In this document: piece by piece, positions 1-12,076 of the stretch
How the letters are laid out: every line of letters starts with the position of its first letter
Numbering within the stretch: position 1 is the stretch's first letter
Source of the DNA: Elmis aenea
Lineage: Eukaryota > Arthropoda > Insecta > Coleoptera > Elmidae
DNA: 64,000 nt
Assembly: GCA_947652605.1 (NCBI GenBank)
Contig: OX393577.1
Location: 62,830,108-62,894,107 of the forward strand
Reading direction: 5' to 3'
Notes under the pieces: model-generated
Told to the model about the DNA's origin: nothing
What the model saw: the letters and a program-made list of their open reading frames with translations, nothing else
Database searches by the model: none
Program-made: the position numbers and the translations under genes

Positions 1-16
1 CCTCTGCGGATAGATC

Positions 17-162
17 TAATGGTGCCTGTCCACGTGAGAGTAAACTATTCTCGATAGCAGCGTCGCCAAGGATACAGCCCCTGAGAGTAACTCGCGATTG
101 GCTGTATCCTTGGCGACGCTGCTATCGAGAGTTGTTTACTCTCAGGTGGACAGGCACCATTA
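17..162. repeat. Perfect-like palindrome (63-bp arms) next to mariner
   Basis: Arms at 17-79 and 100-162 are reverse complements with only about three mismatches and are separated by a 20-base loop. The outer ends read TAATGGTGCCTGTCCAC and its complement. The loop repeats a piece of the arm (CTGAGAGTAA). The right arm ends just before the 5' leader of the mariner remnant. It is either a foldback MITE inserted at or replacing the mariner terminus, or a rearranged mariner end. The window edge hides its left context. Confidence 0.8.
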
Positions 163-215
163 TACTTTGTGTTTGGCGTTCATTTGAATCACTCAAGTGG
201 GGTGATTTTTGAAAA

Positions 216-1257
216 ATGGATGAGAAAAAATTTCGTGTAGTGATTAAACATTACGTTTTGAAAGGCAAAACGGCTCAGGAAACCAAGGCTAAGTTAGATA
301 AACATTATGGTGTGTCTACACCTTCGATTAGAACGGTTTACAAGTGGTTTAGTAACTTATGAAGTGGCCACATGAGCACAAGTGACGCTGAACGTTCTGG
401 ACGTCCTGTTGAGGTCACTACTCCAGATATATTGAAAAAATTCCTTTGATATGGTGATGGATGATTGAAGGTGCGTGACGTTGCTAAGACTGTGGGCAAC
501 TCAAATGATCGCGTACACAATATTTTGCATAAACATTAACACATGAGAAAACTTTCCGCAAGATGGGTGCCGCGATTGCTCACACTGGCTCAAACGCGTC
601 AACGTGTGAACTGTTGCAGGGGCAGTTTGAAGCTGTTTCAAAGGAATCCAGAAGAATTTTTACGTCGATTCGTAACACTGGACGAAACATGGATTCATCA
701 CTACCAGCCAGAGACCAAGGATCAGTCAAAACAATAGATTGCAAGCGGGAACTCTGCACCAAAGAAAACGAAAACCGTTCGTTCAGCAGGAAAATTTATG
801 GCCACTGTCTTCTGGGATGCTCGTGGCATAATCTACATAAACTTCTTGGAAAAGGGCAAAACAATTGCCGGAGTGTATTATGCGTCTTTAATGGATCGTT
901 TAAATACTTAAATAAAAGACAAACGACCACACTTGGCAAAAAAAAAGGATTTTTTCACAACGACATGCACCAGCTTACACTTCTGCAATTTTGACCGCGA
1001 AATTGTTCGATTTATGCTAAGAAGTCCTTTCACATTCCCCTGCTCGCCAGATTTGGCTCTCTCGGACTACTATCTTTTTCCAAACATGAAAAATGGTTGG
1101 CAGGAAAGAAATTTCCGTCAAACAATGAGGTGATTGACGAAACAACTGCCTATTTTAAAGAATTGGACAAATCATACTATATGGACGGGATAAAAAAAAA
1201 CTCGAGCATCGATGGACCAAGTGTATAGATCTCAAAGGAGACTCTGTCGAAAAATAA
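216..1257 (+). pseudogene. Dead mariner transposase, irritans-type
   Basis: This is a decayed DDE transposase of the Tc1/mariner superfamily, which in a live copy would cut and paste its own element at TA sites. The start ATG at 216 opens MDEKKFRVVIKHYVLKG, the N-terminal helix-turn-helix region, followed by a stop near 358. The text then continues in shifting frames: SGRPVEV, KLSARWVPRLLT, a TLDETWIHHY block with the first catalytic aspartate (codon 681-683), the second aspartate region HND (962-964), and SPDLALSDYYLF carrying the third aspartate (1065-1067). The end is KCIDLKGDSVEK with a stop at 1255-1257. The spacing and the RKL-WVPR, DETW-HHY and GIKKLEHR-like blocks match the irritans subfamily as I know it. 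Several frameshifts and stops make it non-functional. I see no clear 3' terminal repeat. Confidence 0.9.
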
Positions 1258-2388
1258 AACATGTTTATCCCAAAAAAAAATTGTTTTCTTCATTTTTTTC
1301 ACGGACTTAATGAAATATACATCAAAATCTTTTGCAACGGTTTAAACGTTAAATCAAAACCGGAATTTATCATCATTTGATAATTTAAAGAAATATAGGG
1401 GCAGCAACACATCACAAATTTTTTGCTTTATTTTAAAGGACTTTCAAGATAACTGAAATACACATCTTGAAGAACACGCTGTATACAGGCTTGGATCGTT
1501 TTAAAGTTGTTTTTGCGAATTAAAAAAAACTCAAAATTCCCGGAATTCTAAAACCTCGGCTCAATACATTACGCACATTCCAATACTTTATTTAGATTCA
1601 ACAGGTGACAGCTTAAAAGAAAAACTAGGTCTCGTATAAATTCTTCCAAATCCCAGAACCTAAATTTACGCAAGTGTTAACATTGCAGTTACAAACGATC
1701 AATAAATCAGACCAATAAAATAAATAAAAATAAATATTTTGGCAGTACGTTACGTTGCTCCAAACAACTGCTTAAACTTCTTACAACAACTGTAAAAACT
1801 CGATATCAAGGACCTTCGGCCTTCGTTCCACACTTAATTTTATTTAAACCCTTGGTCGTTTCGACATTAAGTTAATGAATACAACGGCTCGAACGATTTA
1901 CATTTTTATTGCGCTAAATGGAATGGAAATAAGTCTTCAAAATTTATTTGCTCCCAACAAAAAAGAGAAAAAGCGGTTATATCGCTTTGGGGATATCAAA
2001 CAAATAAATTAAAACAGCGGATTGCAACAGATTGCTTCAAGTTCCGATATTCACAGTCGGGAATCGATGCATGCAAAGCTAAAGCGGAGAGATTCTAGCA
2101 AAAATATCGTAATAGTCCCGATCGCTTGCTTTAAACAGATGGATTCCGGGAAAAAATATAAAAACTGTACTTTCCTTTTTCCAGACCGGTACAGAGTGAA
2201 CCAAAAAAACCATTTAATTTTCTCTACAAATACTTATTTTCCAACAAACTTGAGCGTATTACGCTTAAAAAGTTGTTTCCTTCATAAGGCAGAATATTAA
2301 GCTTAAGTATAAGAAAAAACAATAATAGCTCACTGTTTTGACTAGAATTGAAATGCAAAACCGCAAAAATGGCAACAGTTTTAGGATA
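1258..2388. other. No gene or clear repeat
   Basis: AT-rich sequence following the mariner remnant. It includes homopolymer runs near 1275 and 1945 but no frame that resembles a known protein. The 92-codon frame at 2022-2300 has no recognisable motif and is treated as chance. Confidence 0.5.
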
Positions 2389-2390
2389 TA

Positions 2391-3929
2391 CGGGGCGACG
2401 ATTATCTACAAGTGTTGTACGGGTAACGTTGTTATTATAAGAGTTACAAAGTCGGTTAAATTAGCAAAGTTAAGCAGAATTTCAAAACGAATTTAATCCC
2501 ATTTTGACATTTGAGCTACACCTTCAACTGTTTTAATCTTTCTCAGGGATTGCGTAGTAAAGCGTACTACTTTCGAATGCTTTTCCTGCATTTTTTCGAA
2601 GTGTTATTGTAGGCTATATGTTTACGTTTTTTGCAACTATTTGATATTTCTAAACACAGGAAGCTTTTTTTTTTAGTAAATAAAGTTGCTTGTGGCGCTC
2701 AAAAACTACAGTTTTAAATTAAAAAAGTGTTTTCGCCTGACCACTAACAAACATGGTGCGCCGTGGAGATACTAATGAACTTGAATAGTTACGGAATAAA
2801 CATGAAAATGGAAGTGAGGGTGAATATTTGATTTCTGGTTATGATACTGTAAGGAAGAGGATTTAAAAATATAGTAATGGTAGTGATAAGAGGATTGAAT
2901 GGCACGAAACAAGAGAGGTTGTGCTATTGTGTAGGAAGGCTTTCCAAAATTTGGTGCAAGCATGTTTTTGGTTTTGTAATAAATGTTTGTATCATAAATA
3001 ATTTCACGAAATTTGATGTAACAAATAGAGCAACACCTACAAAGCAAATACACATAGCTCCACTTCAGAAAGGAACTCTTGCTACAGATGATAGTAACAT
3101 CAGCAAAAAAAACAACTGATTTACACATTTAACTACCCAAGTAATATCCATGGGAAAGGGTAAAATATTTGGAAAAAAAACAGACGATTTTCTCAACGGA
3201 AAATAATTCCATAGACACTTACGTTAAAACCAAAATGTGAAATGATCCCTGTAGATATTTTTACGAGAAATTAGAAAAAATATCCAAAAAGTCATGGCAC
3301 ACTTGATTTTTGAGATACAAGCCAAACTTGACTTTTTTTAAATGGCAACCATAGTTGGCTATGGGTTGATTAAAAAAAGATTTTTTTCTCGTTTCATTGA
3401 TAATTGGGTAGGTTGTTAGGTTTATCTTTAAAAATAAGTAAGTTATTACAATATTTTTGTTTTTGTTAAGTATAATCATAGTAGCCATTAAAAAGAAAAA
3501 CAAAACATTACATAAACTAGCTGTTCCTAATTAAACACATACAAAATGTAAAACTTACATAATTTAAAATATTTTTTGCATTTCTTAATAATTTATGATT
3601 TTTCACATATATTTTCATAATTACAACATGTGTTGAAGGTGTAGCCCTCTCTACATGGGCGATACAAATTTGAGATCTGCATTTTGTAAGTAATAAAGTT
3701 TTCCTAAGCATATTTCTTTTTATTTTATGAATTGTCCTTAAAATATCTAATCTTAAGTCACCAATTTTATTCAAATGTCTTTTTAAATATTTAAAAAAAG
3801 TTGAAGGTGCAGGTCAAATGTCAAAATGGAATTAAATTCGTCTTGAAATTCTGCCCAACTTTGCTAAAGCAACCGTCTATGTAACTCTTATAATAACAGA
3901 GTTACCCAAACAACACATGTGGATTACTG
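2391..3929. mobile_element. TA-flanked element with ~145-bp inverted arms
   Basis: The left arm (about 2391-2537) and right arm (about 3795-3929) are diverged reverse complements. Both carry GTTATTATAAGAGTTAC, AGCAAAGTT, TTTTGACATTTGA and CACCTTCAACT in the same order when read inwards. A TA dinucleotide flanks each end (2389-2390 and 3930-3931). The left tip, CGGGGCGACG, looks like a decayed CAGGGTG end, the type seen at many places in this window; the right tip keeps CAG. The 1.25-kb interior has no intact frame. A weak open stretch from 2753 (MVRRGDTNELE, then stops) might be a coding relic, but I do not recognise it. It is probably a non-autonomous Tc1/mariner-like element. Confidence 0.65.
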
Positions 3930-3931
3930 TA

Positions 3932-4723
3932 TAAAAAAAAAACTTGAGTATAATAAAAACTCCGTGTTTTTATTAGACCTCGCTGTTTTTTCGTAAAAAC
4001 TGCAAAATAATTGAACGAACGAAACTTCGAAAAGCGCCGTTAGCTGAAAAAACATGCATCGCCGTTTCGTTAAATCCCCTGCAACGATTCGGATCTCCGA
4101 TATTACTGGGACTTAATGCAGGTCGACTGTTGTTACAAAATACACAATAACGACGACCAAACGCCGTTAAAAACTGATATTAAAGGACGTTAATGTCACA
4201 GCAAACGTATTATGTCCGCCGTACGTCGTTAATAATAAGCTGCGGCGTCGCACGCAACGTTATCGGCATTTTAATTAATTTATTTGGCTGTGTAAACGGC
4301 AATTAACAACACAGCGCTGTTTATCAAGTGCGTTTAATTGCATTACCGAATGCAAAAAAGCGTAAAATGCATTTGAACGTCGATAAATTGGATTATTAAT
4401 TTAAACTAAACCCGAGAAAAGTAATTTAAGAAAAACTCGTTAGGGTCAAATATAACAGGAATTATTTGATTTTTGCTAGCACTAAGCAGCACAACTAGTA
4501 GAATAGTACAACGCAAAACAAGAGCAAAAACAAAGATTTTATTGGGAAAACTTCATGCAGTCAAAATCGCTTATTCAATGCATGTTATTTGGATCATGGC
4601 CTAAATCAGCGTTCCACGGGAAGTAAGTGTTCCGTGAAAAATCATCAAAATTAATATGATCAAAACACGAAATCGGTTGAGAGTAGCGTACAGATTTGTA
4701 CAAATGCTCAAGCAATGGCTGAA
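3932..4723. other. No gene; GC-richer island inside
   Basis: No recognisable frame. Positions 4020-4330 are noticeably richer in G, C and CpG than the surroundings and contain several TAATTA-type motifs. That would fit a regulatory island but is not evidence of one. Confidence 0.4.
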
Positions 4724-4726
4724 ATA

Positions 4727-5208
4727 AGGTTTGTTCCAACAAGCGATTTGAAACCAATTCATGGATGAGTACATGAACTGGTTTATTCACATGCGTAAAC
4801 TATGTACTAATAAATGTATTGGCCAGTATTAGCCGTTGTTACGCTTTTACAACTAGCCTAACTGTAAATGACATTTGTGTCTATTGGGTTTATAAAAATG
4901 TGCGCATCGGAAGGGTAAACACCTTAAAAATCCAGTACTAAATGGGATTGGGAGGGCGATGCATAGCTACCAGAGCTTACGTTAGTTATAAACAGCGCAT
5001 GCGTGTAAAAATCCAAGCGCTAGTACATGCCTTCATTCGTGTACTGTTCTGACCGTACAATGACTAGTTCATGTATTAATTTTATAACAGTTGGAACAGT
5101 CGACTAAACCATCCGGTGAACTATCAGAGTGTGCTGGAACGCAATATTGATACTGCGCAGAATCCTGATAGTACATTGGATCGTACATAACCTTATTAGA
5201 ACAAACCT
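4727..5208. mobile_element. AGGTTTGTTCC MITE, copy 1
   Basis: A 482-bp non-autonomous element with ends AGGTTTGTTCCAAC and its complement (AGAACAAACCT). It is flanked by a 3-bp repeat ATA (4724-4726 and 5209-5211). The interior matches the copies at 21884 and 60745, for example ATGGGATTGGGAGGGCGATG and AACAGCGCATGCGTGTAAAA. A 3-bp target duplication fits PIF/Harbinger better than Tc1/mariner or hAT. It has no coding capacity. Confidence 0.75.
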
Positions 5209-5211
5209 ATA

Positions 5212-7272
5212 GAATACCTTAGGCTGGAAAGTTGAAGAGTCAAAACACGTATCCCGCAAGTATCTACAAGAGCCAACAAAATTGTGTTTTGGATAGACCA
5301 AACAAATTCCTTCGTATTTAAAAACAGTTTTGGTTGAAGCCGTAAAATTATCAGCTATGTAGAAACTCGACCACTTGAGCCAGATTATTTAATATTTTGA
5401 GCGATTAATTGGGAGTGCATATAACACTCTTTTATTACATACTGAAAAGTGAGATGGCTAAGAAAAAGCACTATTGAGGCTTTTTGAACTTCTTAGTGAG
5501 TTATTGGTCTTCTTGACGTCACATAAATTACGACTAAATTTTATTGACTATTTTAACAAATTCTTCATGGCCGATGACTTTTGGGTATCTGGCAGATATT
5601 TTAAAAAGTACAATGAAATTAACTTATCATAACAAGGAAAGAATATAACCATTTTTTATACAAGAAATACAATTGCATCTTTTGATGGGAAGTTACAATT
5701 CTGCATTTCTACAGTTGGACAGAATAATTTTCATTGTTTTCCCACCTTGCATTATTTTTTGACTGAAATAAATTCCAAAGTAGACGAAGAAGTTTCTAAC
5801 GTATACATATTTAGAACACTTGCATGACTTGCAATCGACCCTTGGCAATATTTTTCAAAATCCAGTAAAGACATCTGGGCTCGAAATCTATTTACGATGA
5901 CAGCTAAGCCAGCAGACTTCAGCGCAGGTAATTATAAATATCCAATCGATTAAAGGATAAATTAACGGCTCTGATTTAAAAAAAAAAAAACACACACACG
6001 AAACCGCTATGAAATGATTTCAGGACAAATTTAACACAAAAGGTCACACACCAGCGTGTCATAACTAACTATTCTTGTTTTATTCTCTTTTACAACGACG
6101 TATCTATGCGAGGAGAATTTTCCTACAAAATAACCAAGGTATTCCGTTTACATTTCAGGATTTGTGAACTGTTTCGTCGTAGGTAAATTTTGGATAACAC
6201 TGACCTAAATAATAAGTTTAAAACATTTTTGTTCGCAAAAATATAAATCAATATTAAGAACTATCCGATATAAGGCCACTTTCTTTATCTACATTTCCCA
6301 ATGAGAACTCATGGGATATTACTTAAAAAAAAAAAAATAGAACCAATTTCTTTGACAAATAAAACTACTGCTGGGCAACGATAAATTAAATTAAAAAGTA
6401 AAACAAGACCTCGCCGTACTGAACAAAAATATATTAAGCTTCCTCTGTCGAATATTCATTTCCGCTTTCCAGTTTCATTCTGTCGATACATTTCTCAGAG
6501 CGTTTTTAAACGGAAATAATGTTCTCTACGAAGGCAAAACTTCTCTAGGTTTTTAGTCATGTCCTACTTTGCATTTATTTTCAATGCATACTAAACAACT
6601 AAACTATCACATTTACCACAACATATTCGAAGCTCCAGAACCGTCGTTACGGATCCCGTATCGAAATGAAATTTGCATAGTAAATGTCAGTGAATAACGT
6701 AAAAACATTGCGGCAATTCGACACACGGGAGAATTTTGAACGTCAATGAGGAAAAATTGTTAGAAAAAATTGTATTAGATTTAGATATAGAATATTAAGA
6801 TTATTATTTTAATGACATCTCAAATAGAAAAATACTTTAACATATTATTTAGATGAAGTAACAAAACAAACATAGCTATTCATACAACTTGATGGAAAAA
6901 AGACTTTTCCTTACTAGCGAAGAAGATTGTTTATCGAAGCCAAGTTGAGATGGACAATACTTTTCGTGAGGAAGATACTTTTCACTGGTGTTACATTATC
7001 AGACATCGAAAATGCTACAAAATCGGCATTTTAAAAATTATTCAAAAATAAAAATGTATTCCTCACTTTGTATCTATTTACTTTGCAATAATAGACACTT
7101 TACAACAATAGACAAACAATATAATTTTTTCAAAAAATATTAAAGTTACGTTATTTTATTACTAAGAGAAATAACGAGTTTTCAAAATTTAAATGACAAC
7201 TGAATTGTTCAATTTTGCGAAAGTACTAAAAATAAATTACAAAATGCTTTAAAAGAAAAGGTAATTTAAATT
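5212..7272. other. No gene or clear repeat
   Basis: AT-rich sequence with poly-A tracts near 5980 and 6325 and a short CA run at 5991. No frame with recognisable protein similarity and no inverted repeat that I could see. Confidence 0.45.
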
Positions 7273-7273
7273 A

Positions 7274-7439
7274 GAGCTTTCCAGCGATGAACATTTCCCG
7301 TGTTGCATGGTTTCATCGTTGCATGATTCCTGCGTTGAGTGATTCCAACGATGAACGATTCAAGATTTGAATGATTCTACCGGTGCATTTTCCAGATTTG
7401 AACATTCCATATTTGAATTTTCAACTTTTCATGCGGCTT
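7274..7439. repeat. Half copy of 16-bp-unit foldback family
   Basis: This is one arm only of the foldback family seen complete at 15262-16161 and 58006-59363. It is built of degenerate 15-16-bp units of the form GGAATCnnnCAACGnT (here in reverse complement) and ends with the family terminus TTTTCATGCGGCT. The partner arm is missing, so the copy is truncated at about 7274. Confidence 0.8.
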
Positions 7440-7889
7440 CAAAGAAGATACTGTTTTGTATTGTAATAAGAACTTAAGTTTTTAAACACTTCACAATTAT
7501 GTGGACCAAGGTTTTTAAAAGGTTTTCTCGAAGAATTGACTGCAATCAACCATATATTTCTGGAATTACTAAAACGTTTCTTAACTTTTAAAATCATTCG
7601 TAGTTTACGAGTTTTTAATAATCGTCTTGGGTCTTCATATATGCCATACCAAGTTTTTTTTAAATTTGAAAAATATAAAATTTCCACAAAGAATAAGGTT
7701 CACGGAGTTAAATGTTACATTGTTTACTTTTAAAAGCTTTATAATCATTTAAAAAAACAAATCCTGGCATAACTAGAAACAAATTATTCAAAAGGCTACA
7801 ATTTTTATTGTCAAGATATTGTAGATGATGCAAAATAGTTGAATACGGTTAAACAAAACGATGAAAGAAAAAAATTTCAAATAGCTGGT
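7440..7889. other. No gene
   Basis: AT-rich spacer. Open frames on both strands here have no recognisable motif. The segment ends in the target site of the Jockey insertion at 7890. Confidence 0.45.
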
Positions 7890-8727
7890 AAGTTTTATGA
7901 TTTTTTTTTTTTTTTTTTTTTTAATATGTATTTTAGCAATCAAAACACTACGTATTCTTTAAGCTAATGTGCTGGCTATCTAGTTATTAGATCAATATCA
8001 TGATGAGATCTCTTCCAGTGATGAGATCTCTTCTACCATGTTACAGGTCTGCTGGCCACTGTCTTTTTAGTCTTCTTATTGCGTTGTTTTCTAGAAGAGG
8101 TTGCAGCAATGGATTTTCGTGGGTTTCCAATTTGCCATGGTGCGTAACGCTTCTTTCATGAATGACTTCTTTTATGGTTGGTATATTTAGATCGTTGTGA
8201 ATCATGTCATTGGTGACGTACCATGGAGCGTCAACAATTTCCCTTAATATCTTGGATTGGAATCTTTGTATAGTTTGTATGTTAGATTTGCTCGCACAGC
8301 CCCACAGTTCAATCCCATACATCCACACGGGCTTGATTATGGTTTTATATAACAGAATTTTATTTTCTAATGAAAGAGTTGACTTTCGTCCAATCAACCA
8401 GCACGTCTCTCTTTGCCTTAAGTCCATTTGCTTCCTCTTCTTGGTTATATGTACTTTCCAATTTAACTTGCTATCTAGGTGTAGTCCTAGGTATTTTACG
8501 GACATGGTTTGTGGTATTTGTACCTACTGTGTTTAGGAAAATAGGTGGACATAGATCTTTTCTTAGTGTAAATGTTATATGGTTTGATTTGGTCTCATTT
8601 ATTTTAATATTCCATTTTTTAAGCCAGCTCTCTAGGGTATTTAGATATTCTTGGAGGAATAAATGTGCGCGACGAACGTCACTATGGCTAGTGAGTACAA
8701 CAGTATCGTCCGCAAGTTTTATGATTT
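7890..8727 (-). mobile_element. 5'-truncated Jockey-clade LINE with target duplications
   Basis: A retrotransposon body (7904-8713, minus strand) sits between 14-base direct repeats AAGTTTTATGATTT at 7890-7903 and 8714-8727. The 3' end on the minus strand is a poly-A tail (plus-strand T run ending near 7922). This is the signature of target-primed reverse transcription. The 5' end is truncated inside the reverse-transcriptase active-site motif, so only about 0.8 kb was copied. The clean duplication suggests a fairly recent insertion, although the coding part is already shifted. Confidence 0.92.
8041..8713 (-). pseudogene. Reverse transcriptase C-terminal part (Jockey clade), broken
   Basis: Read on the minus strand from 8713, the frame starts in the ADDTVVL of the catalytic Y/F-A-D-D box. 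It continues through LESWLKKWNIKINETKS and reaches a stop near 8475. A frameshift near 8505 then moves the similarity into a second frame, KYLGLHLDSKLNWKVHI, followed by LLYKTIIKPVWMYGIELWG and APWYVTNDMIHNDLNIP, ending at 8041 with a stop. These blocks are the thumb and C-terminal region typical of Jockey-clade LINE polymerases, which copy the element's own RNA at a nicked chromosomal target. Finger and palm domains upstream were never copied, so it is inactive. Confidence 0.9.
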
Positions 8728-9774
8728 AAAAATGAGAGTTTAGTCTCCGATATTTTTTGTCTTTTTTCAATCAGGCGATTCGTTTTCTTGCAAGAAAGTT
8801 TTTAATTCATGCAACAGAGGCTGATTTTTCCGGTCTACCCTTCTTCAAAAATCTTTAGGATTAAAGTTTGTTCAACCAAGTACTTAACAGTCTTAAACGA
8901 AAATAGATGTGATTAATCAAATTTAAATACTTTTATCGCCCAAAATAAATAAAGCATGCTTGAATAACGCTATCAAACTTTAGTACCGCTTAATAATTAC
9001 AAAATAACGTTCGCCTTTAATCAAATCACCGAGAAACGTTTGATTCCAAAGGATAATTGCAACCGTCTTCAAAATTAATCTTATCTAAACTAATTCCACA
9101 GCATCTGCCGATGATTGGCAGAAGCCTAACGATTTCCATGTAAGCCCCGTCAGCTGCGTCGGACACTGAAAATCTTCAATTTGTTAGACCCACTCCTCAA
9201 CGAGGCATTCCGTCGTTTTTACATCACCGATACCGTCTTATTGGCGATGCGTTAACCAAAACGATATAGAATAAAAATCGTCTGAACTTAAACACGTCCT
9301 AGTTTGAGCGTCCCGGCGCAATTATTTACGTAGATGAGGCCGAGCTGACAAGAGCGACGAGCACATTTCGAGAAAAACGTGCGAAGGAATTCTTTACTAG
9401 TGCCAGCCACGTACGGCAAGTTACTGATAAGAACAACCCTAGCCATGAGGAATATAAAACAAGCCACCGCGAGTTGATAGGGCACTATTTCGACCAGTAT
9501 CTTGTTTAAATGTCAACATCATCGAGAAATTAATACCCCATAACCCTTATAATAAAACGTCGATCTAGATTTATGAACCGAGAAGTTGGCTACAATCTGA
9601 GTTTATGACGCACACAGAACGAAATACTGTAATAGGATATTAAAGAGATTTAATACGCTTTGTAAGTACGATCTGATTTTTCAGGTTCTAAAAATATCGG
9701 AGAGAGTTGCGAAGAGATGTGAAGAACCTGCTAACAAAAAGACGAAATGTTCATTGTGAATCTTTAGTTTTTTA
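8728..9774. other. No gene or clear repeat
   Basis: Mixed-composition spacer. The part around 9080-9400 is somewhat GC-richer. No frame recognised, including the 65-codon frame at 9288-9485. Confidence 0.4.
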
Positions 9775-9776
9775 TA

Positions 9777-10131
9777 CAGGGTGACTGAAATTCGAGTTTA
9801 AGCATGGGAATTTCGCTTATTATAATAGCTAGAGTATAGGTTTAAGTTTGGCAAAGTTGCTAAATTTGGTGCTCATTAATAATCCAAAGAGAAATTGAAA
9901 ATATCTCAAACGGTACCTGACAAAATTAGGAAAAACTGGAAAATACGATTTTTGAAAATCGTCTGTAACTCTTTTGGAGTATGAAATATTTCGAATGTGT
10001 AAAAACTTTGCCGAAGCAACTTTTTAAGCCGAATCGGATGGTGGTCACACATTTTTTCTAGATCGATTCATTTTGGTTTCATGACAAACAACTTCTTTTT
10101 TCTTATGGGCGCAATGTTTGCTATTTACATA
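9777..10131 (+). repeat. CAGGGTG-end repeat, family R2, copy 1
   Basis: Begins CAGGGTGACTGAAATTCGAG after a TA and runs for about 350 bp. The same text, diverged, recurs in the same orientation at 12403-12750: GCATGGGAAT-TCGCTTATTA, AAATACGATTTTTGAAA-TCG, CTTTTTCTTATGGGCGCAAT. No complementary right terminus is visible, so the copy is one-ended or truncated. Confidence 0.75.
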
Positions 10132-10303
10132 ATCTAATAGCATTTATTTTTCTGAATACATTGATGTATCACACATGCTATTTTACTTTTTTATTCATCG
10201 TAAAATTTTAAAAAAAGGGTTTTAAACAATAACTATTATAAATCAGGTAGGCCGGTCGTTGTAGTTTATGTTGTTTCCATAACAACCAATCAACAAACTA
10301 AAA

Positions 10304-10785
10304 TTTTTTTTTTTTTTAAATTTATTTTTTGGTGCTTCGACTCCTTGGTCATTAGCACCTTTTGTTTAGTCGTTAAATCAGTCCCCCCAACCCAATGCCA
10401 CTAACAAATTTTAGGATTCTGTCCGTGTTGGCACTGTCTTCCAAGGCGGCCTTTAGTGTTTCGGGTATGTTCAGAACCTTACGTCTCTCTTTGAATAGGG
10501 CACACTGTATCAGTATATGTTCCACTGTATTGTCTGTTTTGCAGTTTTGGCATACGGGTGCCTGTTCCCCTCGAAGCAGGTGGCCGTGTGTGACGTACGT
10601 GTGCCCTATTCGAAGTCTCGTCATCGTTGTTTGTGCTTTTCGTTTATGGTTGCCTGGTCCCGGTCTTGTATCTTCCTTTATTTGTCGCAGCTTGTTGTTG
10701 CTGGTATTTCTCCACTCCTGGGTCCACTGGTATTTTGAAAGCCTATTACTTGTCACATTAATAAATTCGTAAAAATGAACTTTAA
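10304..10785 (-). mobile_element. 3' tail of an I-clade-type LINE
   Basis: On the minus strand an open frame ending at 10373-10378 encodes the C-terminal part of a LINE polyprotein. It contains KWQ/EW-type tryptophans, NNKLRQIK, the strong block TRLRIGHTYVTHGHLL, then a zinc-finger-like CQNC...VEHILIQCALFKERR, and ends GIGLGGLI. This arrangement lies just downstream of the RNase H domain in I-clade and related LINEs; the RNase H catalytic core is not present. A short 3' UTR follows with a hairpin (10331-10359), then a poly-A tail (plus-strand T run 10304-10317). The frame is intact for about 130 codons, but the element is truncated at its 5' end near 10785. No convincing target duplication was found. 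Confidence 0.8.
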
Positions 10786-10789
10786 TAAC

Positions 10790-12075
10790 AAAGAAAAACG
10801 CGATATGCTGCGAATTTTTTATACACTGGATAGGAATTCTGGACTTTCATCTCTTGTTGTAAAATATACTATTTATTTAGACTTCTTTTTAATCAGAGAA
10901 CTCCTACGTTGTTGGTAGCGCAACTGTAATGGCAGATTAAATTTGTTACTGTTCAAGAAAAGTGTTTTTGATAGATACCATGACACTGATTAATTATGAG
11001 CGCTTATAGTACTGTTACCAAAAACTATACCGACCCAAAAACAATCAAAATTGGTCGTGATAGGTATGCAACAAGATTTAAAATATAATAAACTTTTAAT
11101 AACTCTTTAATCTCATCGCAAGGAAATAGATTTTAATCAGGATAATGAAACGACTCTGCATGTGTGACACATTTGGGTAAATTTGACGACATGTGAAACG
11201 ACCCTATTAAAATGACGATGTACCGCTGTAACAAAACCAGAAGGGCACAAGTGACAAATACCGCTGTCAGAACAAATAGAATAGCTACGGTGCCGTTAGG
11301 GTGGGTTACTGACACCGATCTTTCATCACTTAAACCACAAATATTCATATGGTACATTTAGGTCTACTCCCGCCACTGTGCCTATATTACATTGCTTATT
11401 TCAACAGGAAATAAATTAAATCTTTTGAATCTAAACGAAATGTGAAGCTCACAATTAAATCGAATCTTGATGGTAGCTATTTCCATACTTTGTAAAAATA
11501 ATTTTTACCACTAATGTTGAAAGATACGAACAATTCTTTTCTTTTGGACAAACATTTACTGAGGCAGTTTACATGAAACATTACCGCAATTTTAATACAA
11601 CCTTGCAATTATACCCAAAAAAATTGATAGATAATTTTTAAAACAGTAATTTACCAAAGTCTATACTTTTTCAAATTACGCCAAGCCTATAATTTGCATT
11701 AAAATAATTAACGGCCGTAATAATATAATTACAAAAACTACTTTTGATGGGTTGAACCGAAACATTTTAATCGTCCCGGCATCACATCTAACCCAATTCG
11801 GACTTCATTAAATATGAAAATTAAAAATGAAATTAAAAAACGCATTACAGCTTTATACAAAAGGTTTTTAATTCCCCCAACCGGAACCAATAGAAAAGAA
11901 TAATAGCAGAAAAAACAATGGCTGTAAATTAAACCACCGCAACTACCCACAAAGATGAATAATTAAGCTCTTGCTAGAATTTTGTATACAAGGGCATTAG
12001 TTTGTACGTGGAAAGTCTAAATTGCGCTTGATATATTTTACTTGCGGCGGTTAATTCAAAATTTAGTTTTATTAT
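10790..12075. other. No gene or clear repeat
   Basis: AT-rich sequence. The minus-strand frames at 11133-11357 and 11738-11950 have no recognisable motif. It ends in a CTTGCGGCGGTTAATTC segment (about 12050) that recurs, diverged, near 13875. Confidence 0.4.
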
Positions 12076-12076
12076 A

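Noticed and set aside
2753..3000. Possible coding relic inside the element at 2391
   Set aside because: Only short open runs with stops; no similarity to a transposase that I can name.
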